Made by a program: the position numbers and the translations under genes
Shown here: piece by piece, positions 34,422-42,910 of the stretch
How the letters are laid out: every line of letters begins with the position of its first letter
Position numbering within the stretch: position 1 is the stretch's first letter
Notes under the pieces: generated by a model
Told to the model about the DNA's origin: nothing
Database searches by the model: none
Seen by the model: the letters and a program-made list of their open reading frames with translations, nothing else
Source of the DNA: Guyparkeria hydrothermalis
GTDB taxonomy: Bacteria > Pseudomonadota > Gammaproteobacteria > Halothiobacillales > Halothiobacillaceae
Direction of reading: 5' to 3'
Length of the DNA: 64,000 bases
Assembly: GCF_023555385.1 (NCBI RefSeq)
Contig: NZ_JAJSED010000001.1
Span: forward strand, 1,833,501 to 1,897,500

Positions 34422-34452
34422 AGTCGGTTCTCCTGCGCGGATTGTCCTGTCC

Positions 34453-36528
34453 TCAGCCTTTCTCGGGGCTCGAGGACATATGGTTCGCGACATTTGACCC
34501 GGTCTGTCGCTGAAGTTCATCGCTGAACTGGGCGAAGGCCTGGTCGAAGTCGATGTTTTTGCGGGCGTCCGTGCCGGCGACGACCACTCGGTGGCCGCCG
34601 GGTTGATCATCTTGATCCAGCGAGGTCGGTTTGATCAACACCCACAACCGGCGGTAGTGAATGTAGAACAGCATGAAGATGCCGGCCACGAGCATCAGCG
34701 AGCCGAGATAGACCCAGAACATGCCCGGCGCCCGGGTGATCTCCAGGCCGGTCGACTGGATGTGGTTGAAGGTCTTCGGTGCCAGGTAGATCGGCGAGCC
34801 GTAGTTGGGAATCACCGTGATCACGTCGAGCGCATCCTCGAAGAACGCGGCGTCCTCCTCGGTGAAATCCTTGACGCCCTGCTCGTCGAGCACCTCCATG
34901 TAGGTCCGCATCAAGACCGACTGCACCACCCGGAACGAGGCGTTGCGTGCCTGCTCGGCCTGCTCGCCCTCGAGACCGCGTTCGGCCAGCGACTGGTCGA
35001 CACGCTCGCCCAGGGCCGAGAAGCCGTCGTTGACGAAGGTCTTGACCAGGTCGGCGATCGAGCGGGCCGCGGCGCTCTGCATCTGACTGTCGCCCTGCTC
35101 CTCGCCCTGGGTGGTCTGGCCGATCAGGTCCGCGGCGATGTTCGCCACCGCCTCCTGGTCCTTGAGCCGAGCGTAGAACGCCATGAAGGTCTCGAGCGAG
35201 TTGTCTCGGTCGGCCGGGATGAACAGGAACTGCTGCTGGCCGCCGACCTCCTTGGTCACGCCGCTGAGGAAGTACTTGGTGCCGTCGAAGTCGACCGGCT
35301 GGAAGTAGTTCTCGTATTCGACCGCCTGACCGGAAGCATCCCGCAGACGGAAGGTGACCGAGGGCCCGAAGTTGGTGTTCTCGGTCTTGCCGTCAGGGCC
35401 CTTGGTCGGATTGACGTTGAACAGCGAGAAGTCGCGGAATTCCAGCGTGTACTTCTGGTCGTTGAACTGGAAGGTCGTGTCGTCGTTGACCTTGCCCTCG
35501 CGTTCCTGACGGGTGCCGATGTCGCCGGCCAGCTGCCAGGCATCGAAGGTCAGCTCAGTGCCGCCGTCGCCGAAGCTCGACTGGAAGATGTTGTAGCCCT
35601 GGTAGCGCAGCGGATGGTTGACGCGGATGGTCTCGGAGGTCGACTCGCCGGTCTCCTTGTCCGTCAGCGTGAGCTTGGAGTTGAAGGACTTGGGCATGCC
35701 GGTGTCGTAGAACTCGACGAAGAAGTCCTCGACCTCGATCTTGAACGGCAGGTTCTGCACCACGTAGCCGTCCTTCAGGCCGATGAAGGCCACGTCGCCC
35801 CACTTGCCCTCGGGGATGTTCACCGAGCCACGGAAGCCGGCCAGCGAGCCCGGCGGCAGGTGGGATTCCTCCGGCACCTTGCTGACTGGCAGGTCGCGGG
35901 TCTCGACCTCGACCACGCCCAGCATGTTGAGCGTCTTGAGGTACATCTTGCTGTCGACCAGGCCGCCGACCAGGATCACCACCATCCCGAGGTGGGTCAG
36001 GACGTAGCCGATGCGGTTCATGCCGCCCTTGCGCGCCGCGACCAGCGTCTCGCCGTCGCGCTGCTTGATGCGGGCCTTGTAGCCCAGGTGCTGCAGCAGG
36101 CCGCGGGCACGGTTGGCGACCTCGTCGCCGCCCATCGGGGTCTCGAACTGGCGCGAGTGGGCGAAGGCCTTGAGCGACTTCTCCTGCGCGTTGAGGCGGA
36201 AGCTCTTGATGTCGCGCAGGAACCCCGGCGTGTTGCGGATCAGGCAGGCGCTGGTGGAGGCCAGCAGGAACAGCAGGATCGCCACGAACCAGCTCGCCGA
36301 GTAGACGTCGTAGAGCTTCAGCGCCTTGAACACCTCGAACCAGTACGGGCCGAATTCGATCAGGTAGTCGTTGAACGGCTGGTTCTGCTTGAGCACGGTG
36401 CCGATCACCGACGCGATCGCGAGGATCGAGAGCAGCGCGATCGCCAGGTTCATCGACGTGAGCCAGGTGTACAGGCGCGAGACGAGGCTGCGGCGGCGTT
36501 TGCGGGCGGTTTGGGCCTGGGAAGTCAT
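34453..36528 (-). CDS. resB: Cytochrome c biogenesis protein ResB (System II)
   Basis: ResB is the partner of CcsA in System II cytochrome c maturation. The 691-residue protein has N-terminal membrane helices (LYTWLTSMNLAIALLSILAIASVIGTVL and WFVAILLFLLASTSACLIRNTPGFLRDI) and a third (IGYVLTHLGMVVILVGGLVDS). A large periplasmic domain (about residues 200-610) and a last helix (FWVYLGSLMLVAGIFMLFYIHYRRLWVLI) follow. The length is like the long ResB of beta- and some gammaproteobacteria. It precedes ccsA and follows the cytochrome c4 gene, one of its likely clients. Confidence 0.95.
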   Translation of the reverse strand: MTSQAQTARKRRRSLVSRLYTWLTSMNLAIALLSILAIASVIGTVLKQNQPFNDYLIEFGPYWFEVFKALKLYDVYSASWFVAILLFLLASTSACLIRNTPGFLRDIKSFRLNAQEKSLKAFAHSRQFETPMGGDEVANRARGLLQHLGYKARIKQRDGETLVAARKGGMNRIGYVLTHLGMVVILVGGLVDSKMYLKTLNMLGVVEVETRDLPVSKVPEESHLPPGSLAGFRGSVNIPEGKWGDVAFIGLKDGYVVQNLPFKIEVEDFFVEFYDTGMPKSFNSKLTLTDKETGESTSETIRVNHPLRYQGYNIFQSSFGDGGTELTFDAWQLAGDIGTRQEREGKVNDDTTFQFNDQKYTLEFRDFSLFNVNPTKGPDGKTENTNFGPSVTFRLRDASGQAVEYENYFQPVDFDGTKYFLSGVTKEVGGQQQFLFIPADRDNSLETFMAFYARLKDQEAVANIAADLIGQTTQGEEQGDSQMQSAAARSIADLVKTFVNDGFSALGERVDQSLAERGLEGEQAEQARNASFRVVQSVLMRTYMEVLDEQGVKDFTEEDAAFFEDALDVITVIPNYGSPIYLAPKTFNHIQSTGLEITRAPGMFWVYLGSLMLVAGIFMLFYIHYRRLWVLIKPTSLDQDDQPGGHRVVVAGTDARKNIDFDQAFAQFSDELQRQTGSNVANHMSSSPEKG

Positions 36529-36575
36529 CGGCTAGCCTTGGGATTCGGGACGAATGTCGGCGTGCGGTCGACCGA

Positions 36576-36592
36576 CACCCCGCGTCGGGGTG
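36576..36592. other. Short perfect hairpin between cytochrome c4 and resB
   Basis: CACCCCG and CGGGGTG flank the three bases CGT in the 94-base gap that separates the cytochrome c4 stop from the resB start (cytochrome c4 lies upstream on the minus strand). There is no U-tract, so a processing or attenuation role is only possible. Confidence 0.35.
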
Positions 36593-36622
36593 CCGGCCGG
36601 TCTGCCGGGGATGGTGCGCCGG

Positions 36623-37261
36623 TCAGTCGAGCGTGGCGATGTGGGTCGCCAGGGCATCGATCTCCTCGCCGGAGAGCTCCGCGGCGACCGGCAGCATTAG
36701 GCCGCCCTGGCCGTGGGCGCGCTTGCCGGCGCGGTAGTCCTTGAGCGACTGGGCCACATAGGCGTTCGGCAGGCCGCGCAGGGCGGGGAAGCCGGCCGGC
36801 TGGTTGCCGTGACCCTCGGCGCCGTGGCATGCCGCGCAGGCAGGCACTCCCTCACGGCCATGGGCGTAGAGCGTGGCACCCATGGCGGAGCCCTCGCTGG
36901 CCGGATTGGCGACCTTGCGCTCCTGGGCGGCGTAGTAGGCGGCGATATCCAGGATCTGCTGGTCCGTCAGCCCTGAAGCCTGACCATTCATGATGGCGTT
37001 CTCGCGTTCGCCGCTGCGGTAGGCCTCGAGCTGCGCGGCGATATACTTGGCCGGCTGGCCGGCGAGCGAGGGGAATGCCGGCGTGGGGCTGTTGCCCTTG
37101 GCGCCGTGGCAGCCGGCGCAGGTCTGGGTCGCCTCGCGACCGGCCTTGATCGAGCCGGCTTCCTCGGTCTTCGCTTGGGCCGTGCCGGCAAGGAAGGTCA
37201 GCCCCAGAAGCATGCCGGCAGTGAAACGGCCGCGACGCGGCGGGTGAATTGCATTCATCAT
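36623..37261 (-). CDS. Diheme cytochrome c4
   Basis: Cytochrome c4 is a periplasmic diheme electron carrier that feeds terminal oxidases. The ~212-residue precursor has a signal peptide (FTAGMLLGLTFLAGTAQA, cut near residue 30) and two c-type heme motifs, CAGCH (residues 48-52) and CAACH in the second half. Each is followed by an axial Met region (for example ENAIMNGQASGLTDQQ and GGLMLPVAAELSGEE) and PxLAGQPAKYI / PALRGLPNAYV repeats, showing the duplicated domain. The start is either of two adjacent ATGs (37261 or 37258). It stands upstream of resB-ccsA on the same strand, divergent from engB. Confidence 0.93.
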   Translation of the reverse strand: MMNAIHPPRRGRFTAGMLLGLTFLAGTAQAKTEEAGSIKAGREATQTCAGCHGAKGNSPTPAFPSLAGQPAKYIAAQLEAYRSGERENAIMNGQASGLTDQQILDIAAYYAAQERKVANPASEGSAMGATLYAHGREGVPACAACHGAEGHGNQPAGFPALRGLPNAYVAQSLKDYRAGKRAHGQGGLMLPVAAELSGEEIDALATHIATLD

Positions 37262-37453
37262 GACTAGCTTTCTCGTTGTGGTTTCGCTGAAGGCCGGCCC
37301 TGGCCGAGAAAAACGACCCGTAATCAAACCGCATAAGTCTCTCGCTTGCAACCTCGCCGCGTGGCAGGATGCCTGCCGGGAAACACCGGTTTAGCGCCGC
37401 CCACCCCGACCAGCCCAGCCTATGGCTCAGCAAAACGCTCAGGATCGATCCGC

Positions 37454-38089
37454 ATGACCGAAGACGCTTTCGCGGCGAGCCGCCGCCTGTTCGACGCCGC
37501 CACCTTTATCAAGAGCGCCCCGCGCCTGGCCGACATCGGCGCGGACGCCGGTGCCGAGGTTGCCTTCGCCGGGCGATCGAATGCCGGCAAGTCCACCGCG
37601 CTCAATGCGTTGGTGGGGCAGAAGGCGCTGGCGCGCACCTCGCGCACGCCCGGGCGTACGCAGATGATCAACCTGTTCGGTCTCGGCGGCGAGAAGGAGG
37701 ACGCGCACTACCGGCTGGTCGATCTGCCCGGCTACGGCTTCGCCAAGGTGCCCCAGGCGGTGCGGCGCCAGTGGGGCGAGGCGATGGGGCAGTATTTCGC
37801 GGAGCGCCAGTCGCTGGTCGGCGTGGTGGTGATCATGGACATCCGCCACCCGGCCAAGGAGCTCGACCAGCAGATGCTCGACTACGCCGCCGCCCGTGGC
37901 CTGCCGGTGCTTGCCCTGCTGACCAAGGCCGACAAGCTCGGTTTCGGCAAGATCAAGCAGACGGTCGCCCGTCTCGAGCGCGAGCACCCGCTGCCCAACG
38001 GCCAGTGGATGGCGTTCTCCGGTACCAAGAACACCAACGTCCGCGAGGCGCGCGCGGTGATCGCCGACTGGTTGATGTCGGCCGGCTGA
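37454..38089 (+). CDS. engB: Ribosome biogenesis GTPase YihA/EngB
   Basis: EngB is an essential GTPase for large ribosomal subunit assembly. The 211-residue product has G1 [10 protein letters not shown]2/switch [16 protein letters not shown]3 [12 protein letters not shown]4 TKAD, and a G5-like AFSGTK. I selected the ATG at 37454 with AGGA upstream; the frame extends to 37346 without conserved residues. It is divergent from the cytochrome c4 gene, a neighbour relation common in gammaproteobacteria and betaproteobacteria. Confidence 0.96.
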   Translation: MTEDAFAASRRLFDAATFIKSAPRLADIGADAGAEVAFAGRSNAGKSTALNALVGQKALARTSRTPGRTQMINLFGLGGEKEDAHYRLVDLPGYGFAKVPQAVRRQWGEAMGQYFAERQSLVGVVVIMDIRHPAKELDQQMLDYAAARGLPVLALLTKADKLGFGKIKQTVARLEREHPLPNGQWMAFSGTKNTNVREARAVIADWLMSAG

Positions 38090-38104
38090 AGCGCCGGATC
38101 GGGG

Positions 38105-38842
38105 CTATCCCAGCGACAGGTCGGCGACCACCGGCAGATGGTCGGAGATGCGTGGCACGATCGGGTCGCGCACCGCGGTGAGCGCATGCGCGTGCAGCGG
38201 CCCGCGGATCCAGACCTGGTCGAGTGGCAGCAGGGGCCGGGCGGCCGGAAAGCTGCGCCGGGGCGGCAGGCGGGTGATCTTGCGATGCAGCACCCGCAGG
38301 CTGCGCGCCCGCGGCAGCCACTCGTTGAAGTCGCCGGCGAGCACCAGCGGCTCGTCGTCCGGCAGGCGTTCGAGGGCCTCGGCCAGCCGCCGGCCCTGTT
38401 CGCGGCGTTCGACCATCCCCAGCCCCAGATGTACCGCCCAGCAATGCAGCGTGGCCTCGGGTAGCGACACCCGGGCGCGCAGCGCCTGACGCGGCTCGCG
38501 CTCGGCGTGCGACAGCTCCAGCGGTGGCTCGGGATGGATGGGCCAGCGCGAGACGATCAGGTTGCCGAAGTTGGTGGTCTCGCCGGGGCGGTGAGCGCAG
38601 CCGCGTTCGTGCGTGGGAGCGAACAACCAATGCGGCAGATGCGTGGACAGGGCCTTGAGCAGCCGGTCGTTGCCGGGCTCGTCGGTCAGGTTGGCCTCCT
38701 GCAGCGCGACGATGTCGGGGTTTAGCAGGCGGATGACGCGGGCGGTGCGCTCAGGCGTGTAGCGTCCCCGGTGGTCGATGCAGCTGTGGATATTCCAGGT
38801 GACCACGCGGAGCCGGCGTGTGGACTCGATAGCGCGGGTCAT
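38105..38842 (-). CDS. Endonuclease/exonuclease/phosphatase family protein next to phospholipase D
   Basis: The 245-residue protein has the EEP motifs VVTWNIHSCID, IVALQEANLT, WAVHLGLGMVERREQ, LVLAGDFNEW and PRISDHLPVVADLSL. The variant with NIHSC and HLG(L) is often found beside cardiolipin-synthase-like phospholipase D genes, and here it overlaps such a gene by four bases (ATGA). A role in phospholipid or phosphodiester turnover is therefore more likely than DNA repair, but this is inference. No signal peptide is seen. Confidence 0.85.
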   Translation of the reverse strand: MTRAIESTRRLRVVTWNIHSCIDHRGRYTPERTARVIRLLNPDIVALQEANLTDEPGNDRLLKALSTHLPHWLFAPTHERGCAHRPGETTNFGNLIVSRWPIHPEPPLELSHAEREPRQALRARVSLPEATLHCWAVHLGLGMVERREQGRRLAEALERLPDDEPLVLAGDFNEWLPRARSLRVLHRKITRLPPRRSFPAARPLLPLDQVWIRGPLHAHALTAVRDPIVPRISDHLPVVADLSLG

Positions 38843-40992
38843 GAGGTGCCCGAGGCCTGCTCCCGTAGCGCGAGCCAGCGCGATAGCCCCCAGCCGATGC
38901 CGATGAACAGGGCGGTCAGCAGCGCCAGCACGCCAATGGTGGCTGCGCTCGGTTCGAGCACGGTGCGCAGCAACTGGTCGGAGAAGATCGTCAGGGCGGC
39001 GGTGCCGGGGACCAGACCGGCAAGGCTGCCGATCAGGAAGTCGCGGAACCGGATGCGGGTGGCGCCGGCCACCAGGTTGACCACGGTGAACGGGGCCAGC
39101 GGGATCAGTCGCAGGGAGAAGACGGTCAGGATGCCGCGGCGCGCCAGTCGCCGCGAAAGTTCGTCGAGCCGCTTGCCGGCCAGCCGTCGCAGCGCCTCAC
39201 TGCCGAGGAAGTGCCCGGTGACGAAGCCGAGCAGCGCGGCGAGGGTCAGGGCCCCGTAGGCCAGCCCGAAGCCCGTCCAGGCGCCGAACAGCAGCGCCGC
39301 GACCACGACCACCGGCGTGGCCGGCAATCCGAGCAGCAAGCCGACAATCGCCAGCCCCAGGAACAGCCAGGTACCGCCGGGCGTCTCGCGCAGATCGCCC
39401 AGTCGAGCCAGCAGATCGCCGGGCGAGATCGACTCGCCGAGCGGCGTGAACTTGAGCAGCCCGGCGGTGATCACGGTCAGGGCGATCAGCACGGCGAAGG
39501 CGGCGGCCTTGCGGCGCAGCGGGCGGCGCGCCTTCTTCTCGATGAACATGTCGATGAGTTCCTCGGGTGGGCGCGCGTGTTCGGGGTCGATGACGGCCGC
39601 GCCGGGTATCTGCCGGTCGATCTCGGGGTCGAGCGTGATGCGCAGCGGCTCCAGCCAGCGATCTTCGCCCGGTCGATTGAGGTGGTCGATGGCTGCGGCA
39701 ACGCTGCCGGCCTCGCGCTCGGCGCGTGCCACCGCCTCCGGGCGGCAGCCCAGGTGTTCGCCCAGCAACTCGTGGCGCATGGAGGCAATCGCCCGGCGCG
39801 CCTCGTCACGGTCTCCCAGCAGCGAGAGGTTGAGCTCGCTGTCGAAGCCCATCGAGCGGTTGGAGGTATTGGCCGAGCCGAGATTGATGTGGCGGTCGTC
39901 ACCGATCACCAGCTTGGAATGCAGGCTGACCATGTCCGGCTCCAGCCCGACGACGGCGGGGTAGAACAGCCGCAGCCGGCCGTGGCGGTCGGCCTCGCGC
40001 AACCGCTCGATCAGCCGGGCGCGCAGCACGTCCATGGTCAGGCGTTCCAGCCAGCCATCCTTTTCCCGCGGCAGTAGCACGATCACCTCGGGGCCGGTCT
40101 CGGCCTCGAGCGAGGCGATCAGCGCATCACCGATGCGATGGCTGGTGAAGTACTGGTTCTCGATGTAGATGCACTCGCGTGCCTCGTCGATCAGCCGGCA
40201 CAGGGTGGTCTCGATCTCGCGCGCCTCGGGCTGGTCGCGCCAAGCCGGCAGTGTGCGACAGATGCCGACCGTGGCCTGCTCGAGCGTCACGCTCACTCGG
40301 TCTGCGGGCCACGGCGGTTCGCCGGCCGGCAGGGCCGGCGGGCCGAGCCGTTCGCCGGTGGCGCGTTGCCAGCGTTCGCGTGCCAGCTCGCCCAGGTCGC
40401 GGCAGATGGGCCCGGTCACGGCGAAGGCGAGGTCGTGGAACGGCGGGTAGGGCTGACCATCGGGGTCGCGGCGCGCCGGATCGTCGGCGGCGTGATCGCG
40501 ATGATCCCAGCGCCACTTGGACGGGTCGAAGCCGCCGACCATCGCCGTCCGGTCGTCGATCACCAGCAGTTTCTGGTGCTGCGAGGCGCCGACCGGGTGT
40601 TCGCCGTCGTAGCGCACGCGCAGACGCGGATGGCGCGCCAACGGGCGGGCGAACAGCGGCAGCCATTCGCGCTCGAAGGCATAGATCATCGCGAAATCCC
40701 ACGGCAGCAGGTGGATCGTCAGACCCGGGTTCTGCTCCAGCGCTCGATGCAGCACCGCCGTGAGATGTTCGGGCGCCCGGTTGCTCTCGGCCGGGCGGCG
40801 CATTTGCACGCGGCTGTCGACGTCCCAGCAGAGAATGATGGCCTGCTGACGGGCCTGCGCGACGAGGTCCGCGAATGCCGGGAACCAGTTCTCGCCGTCG
40901 ACGACCAGGCCCAGGCGGTCGGCCCGGCCCAGACGCCAGAATCCGCCGGACGCTTCTGTCGCGGTCACCGTGTCGGGTTTCTGGTGCGGCAT
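38839..40992 (-). CDS. Phospholipase D-like protein fused to a VTT/TVP38 membrane domain
   Basis: The 717-residue protein has two phospholipase D HKD motifs: HQKLLVID with H139 and K141, and HSKLVIGDD with H358 and K360. Each is followed by a GGFD or GSAN signature, so the transferase/hydrolase site looks intact. From about residue 480 the chain becomes membrane-embedded: one helix (AAAFAVLIALTVITAGLLKF), then a VTT/SNARE-associated domain (about 530-700) with VVVVAALLFGAWTGFGLAYG and RLIPLAPFTVVNLVAGATRIRFRDF. This PLD-VTT order suggests cardiolipin synthase-like chemistry coupled to lipid movement. It is translationally coupled to the EEP protein. Confidence 0.9.
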   Translation of the reverse strand: MPHQKPDTVTATEASGGFWRLGRADRLGLVVDGENWFPAFADLVAQARQQAIILCWDVDSRVQMRRPAESNRAPEHLTAVLHRALEQNPGLTIHLLPWDFAMIYAFEREWLPLFARPLARHPRLRVRYDGEHPVGASQHQKLLVIDDRTAMVGGFDPSKWRWDHRDHAADDPARRDPDGQPYPPFHDLAFAVTGPICRDLGELARERWQRATGERLGPPALPAGEPPWPADRVSVTLEQATVGICRTLPAWRDQPEAREIETTLCRLIDEARECIYIENQYFTSHRIGDALIASLEAETGPEVIVLLPREKDGWLERLTMDVLRARLIERLREADRHGRLRLFYPAVVGLEPDMVSLHSKLVIGDDRHINLGSANTSNRSMGFDSELNLSLLGDRDEARRAIASMRHELLGEHLGCRPEAVARAEREAGSVAAAIDHLNRPGEDRWLEPLRITLDPEIDRQIPGAAVIDPEHARPPEELIDMFIEKKARRPLRRKAAAFAVLIALTVITAGLLKFTPLGESISPGDLLARLGDLRETPGGTWLFLGLAIVGLLLGLPATPVVVVAALLFGAWTGFGLAYGALTLAALLGFVTGHFLGSEALRRLAGKRLDELSRRLARRGILTVFSLRLIPLAPFTVVNLVAGATRIRFRDFLIGSLAGLVPGTAALTIFSDQLLRTVLEPSAATIGVLALLTALFIGIGWGLSRWLALREQASGTS

Positions 40993-41083
40993 GCGTGTTG
41001 TCGGTCTCCTGTATCGGTCAAACGGTCATGCGCGGATGCCTAGAGGCTAGTCCACGCGCCGGGTCCCGTTCACATGGGGCTGT

Positions 41084-41689
41084 TCATGTCGTCAGCAGTG
41101 CCCACCAGGTCAGCGCGGCGATCAGGCACCAGAGGACCGGTAGAGCCAGTAGTGGGGCCGGGTGGCGCAGGCGACTCATCAGCAACAGCCCGATCGTGCT
41201 TATGGCGGTGGGAGTGGGGGCGAGGCCAAACAGTTCCAGCGCCGCCAGCGAGCGCCCCAGTGCGATCAGAAGCAGGGGGTGTCCCAGCAGTCCCCACAGC
41301 GTCAGCGCTAGGCCGATGTGGGCGCGCCGCCCCCTCCGGTCGATGGCCAGGCCGGGGCCGAGGATCGCGATCACCCCGAGCGCCAGGGCTTCGGCGACGA
41401 ACACGCCCGCCAGCCAAGGCGCGGCGAGATTGATCTCGGCATAGAGGCCGAAAAAACCCCAGGCAACGGCGGCCCAGGCGATGGCCAGCAGAACGCCTGC
41501 CGCCCGGTGCGCCACGGGCTCCGGGCGCCGGCCGAGCCACAGCATGGCGAGGACCAGCACACCGAGCAGGACGTGCCCCGGCCAGAGCTCGTGGTTGAGC
41601 CGTTCGAACAGACGCAGGTAGGTCTCCGGCGCAAACATCAGCAGGTCGCCGGGGCGGTAGCTCAGCCAGGTTGCCAGCGTCTCGCTCAT
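41084..41689 (-). CDS. Multi-pass membrane protein, DUF6064-like
   Basis: The 201-residue protein has about six hydrophobic segments and an N-terminal MSETLATWLSYRPGDLLMFAPETYLRLFERLNHELWPGH. The 'PGDLLMFAPETYLRLFE' pattern is like the DUF6064 family, whose function is unknown; I hold this family name loosely. I chose the ATG at 41689, five bases after the aldo/keto reductase stop, as the long frame upstream only shadows that gene. It may be a membrane partner of the exported reductase. Confidence 0.7.
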   Translation of the reverse strand: MSETLATWLSYRPGDLLMFAPETYLRLFERLNHELWPGHVLLGVLVLAMLWLGRRPEPVAHRAAGVLLAIAWAAVAWGFFGLYAEINLAAPWLAGVFVAEALALGVIAILGPGLAIDRRGRRAHIGLALTLWGLLGHPLLLIALGRSLAALELFGLAPTPTAISTIGLLLMSRLRHPAPLLALPVLWCLIAALTWWALLTT

Positions 41690-41694
41690 GCCGC

Positions 41695-42639
41695 TCAGAG
41701 CCGTTCGACGTGACGGACCAGCCGGTCGCGCAGCGCCTCGTCGGGCAGCGGGCCGCGCAGGGCCTGCATGTTCTCGCGCATGTGGTCGACGCGGCTGGTG
41801 GCCGGGATTGCGCAGGTCACGCCGGGGTGGGCGATGATGAACTTGAGCAAGGCATCGGCCCAGTTCGCCAGGTCGGCTTCGCGGGCCCAGTCCGGGAAGG
41901 GGTGGCGCTTGACGCGGTCGATCAGTCGCCCGCCCTGGAACGGGCGGTTGGCGATGAAGGCGATGCCGCGTTCCCTGGCCAACGGCAGCAGGCGCTGTTC
42001 GGCCTCGCGGTTGCCCAGGCTGTAGCTGGCCTGCACGAAGTCGATCGGCTGCTCGCGCATGATCCGTTCGAGCTCGTGGTGTCGGCGGCCATGCGAGGTG
42101 GTGATGCCGACGTAGCGCAACTCGCCCGCCTCGCGCATGGCGATAAGTGTCTCCAGATGCGCCTCCCAGGCCACCAGGTTGTGCACCTGCATCAAATCGA
42201 AACGATCGATACCCCACAGCCGTGCGCTGCGCGTCACCTGCTCGCGCGTGGCCTCCTTGTCCGGCGTCCATACCTTGCTGGCGGCGAAGAGCGGGTCGGT
42301 TCGGTCGATGGCCTCGAGGGCGTGGCCGAGAACGGCCTCGGACGAGCCGTACATCGGCGAGGAGTCGACCAGTTGGCCGCCGAGTTCGAGGAAGGTACGC
42401 AGTACCTCGGTGCGTTGCGCGCGGGCCTGCGCATCGCTGCCGATGTTGAAGGTGATCCAGGTGCCCATGCCGATCGCCGCGACGGCCTCGCCGCTGGACG
42501 GCACGCCTCGGCGGATCGGTTCCTGTTCGGATTGTGTCGCGCGGGCCGGTCGGGGAATCGTCACCAGCGCCGTGGTCGCGACAAGGCCTGCGGCGGCAGC
42601 GCGCAGCAGGTCCCGGCGGGTGGGGTGATGATCGGTCAC
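41695..42639 (-). CDS. Tat-exported aldo/keto reductase
   Basis: The 314-residue protein begins with a twin-arginine signal (TRRDLLRAAAAGLVATTALVTIPRPARA), so it is folded with cofactor and sent to the periplasm. The body is an aldo/keto reductase with the catalytic set Asp and Tyr in VDSSPMYGSSEA, Lys in AASKVW, and His in MQVHN. The C-terminus has VTCAIPATSRVDHMRENMQA, the NADPH-binding stretch. A periplasmic NADPH-dependent enzyme is odd, so it may use another carrier or bring its NADP along. The substrate is unknown. Confidence 0.87.
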   Translation of the reverse strand: MTDHHPTRRDLLRAAAAGLVATTALVTIPRPARATQSEQEPIRRGVPSSGEAVAAIGMGTWITFNIGSDAQARAQRTEVLRTFLELGGQLVDSSPMYGSSEAVLGHALEAIDRTDPLFAASKVWTPDKEATREQVTRSARLWGIDRFDLMQVHNLVAWEAHLETLIAMREAGELRYVGITTSHGRRHHELERIMREQPIDFVQASYSLGNREAEQRLLPLARERGIAFIANRPFQGGRLIDRVKRHPFPDWAREADLANWADALLKFIIAHPGVTCAIPATSRVDHMRENMQALRGPLPDEALRDRLVRHVERL

Positions 42640-42754
42640 GGCTCGACTCCTCGTGGTGAGGTCATCGGCAACGATAGTTCTCCGGCCGATGTCTCGCTAC
42701 CAATCGCGCGAGTGGATCTCGCCCTTTTGGCCGGGGCTGGAGCGGGCCCCGCTT

Positions 42755-42785
42755 TTGAAAACAGAATATTCAAATATTTGATAAT
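42755..42785 (+). promoter_or_regulatory. Candidate promoter upstream of the heme-GGDEF gene
   Basis: In a locally AT-rich island, TTGAAA (42755-42760) and GATAAT (42780-42785) stand 19 bases apart. Between them are overlapping palindromes GAATATTC (42765-42772) and CAAATATTTG (42771-42780) that could bind a repressor or activator. The spacing is longer than ideal. Confidence 0.4.
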
Positions 42786-42910
42786 GCTGGAGTTAAAACT
42801 GATTTCAGTCGCCGCATGGACGCCGGTAAGCTATCTGCCCGGTAATAACCATTCCCACTTCGTGGTTAAGGCGGAGAAGCCTTTCCCGGTGGGCCAAGGA
42901 GGGAAGCCAG

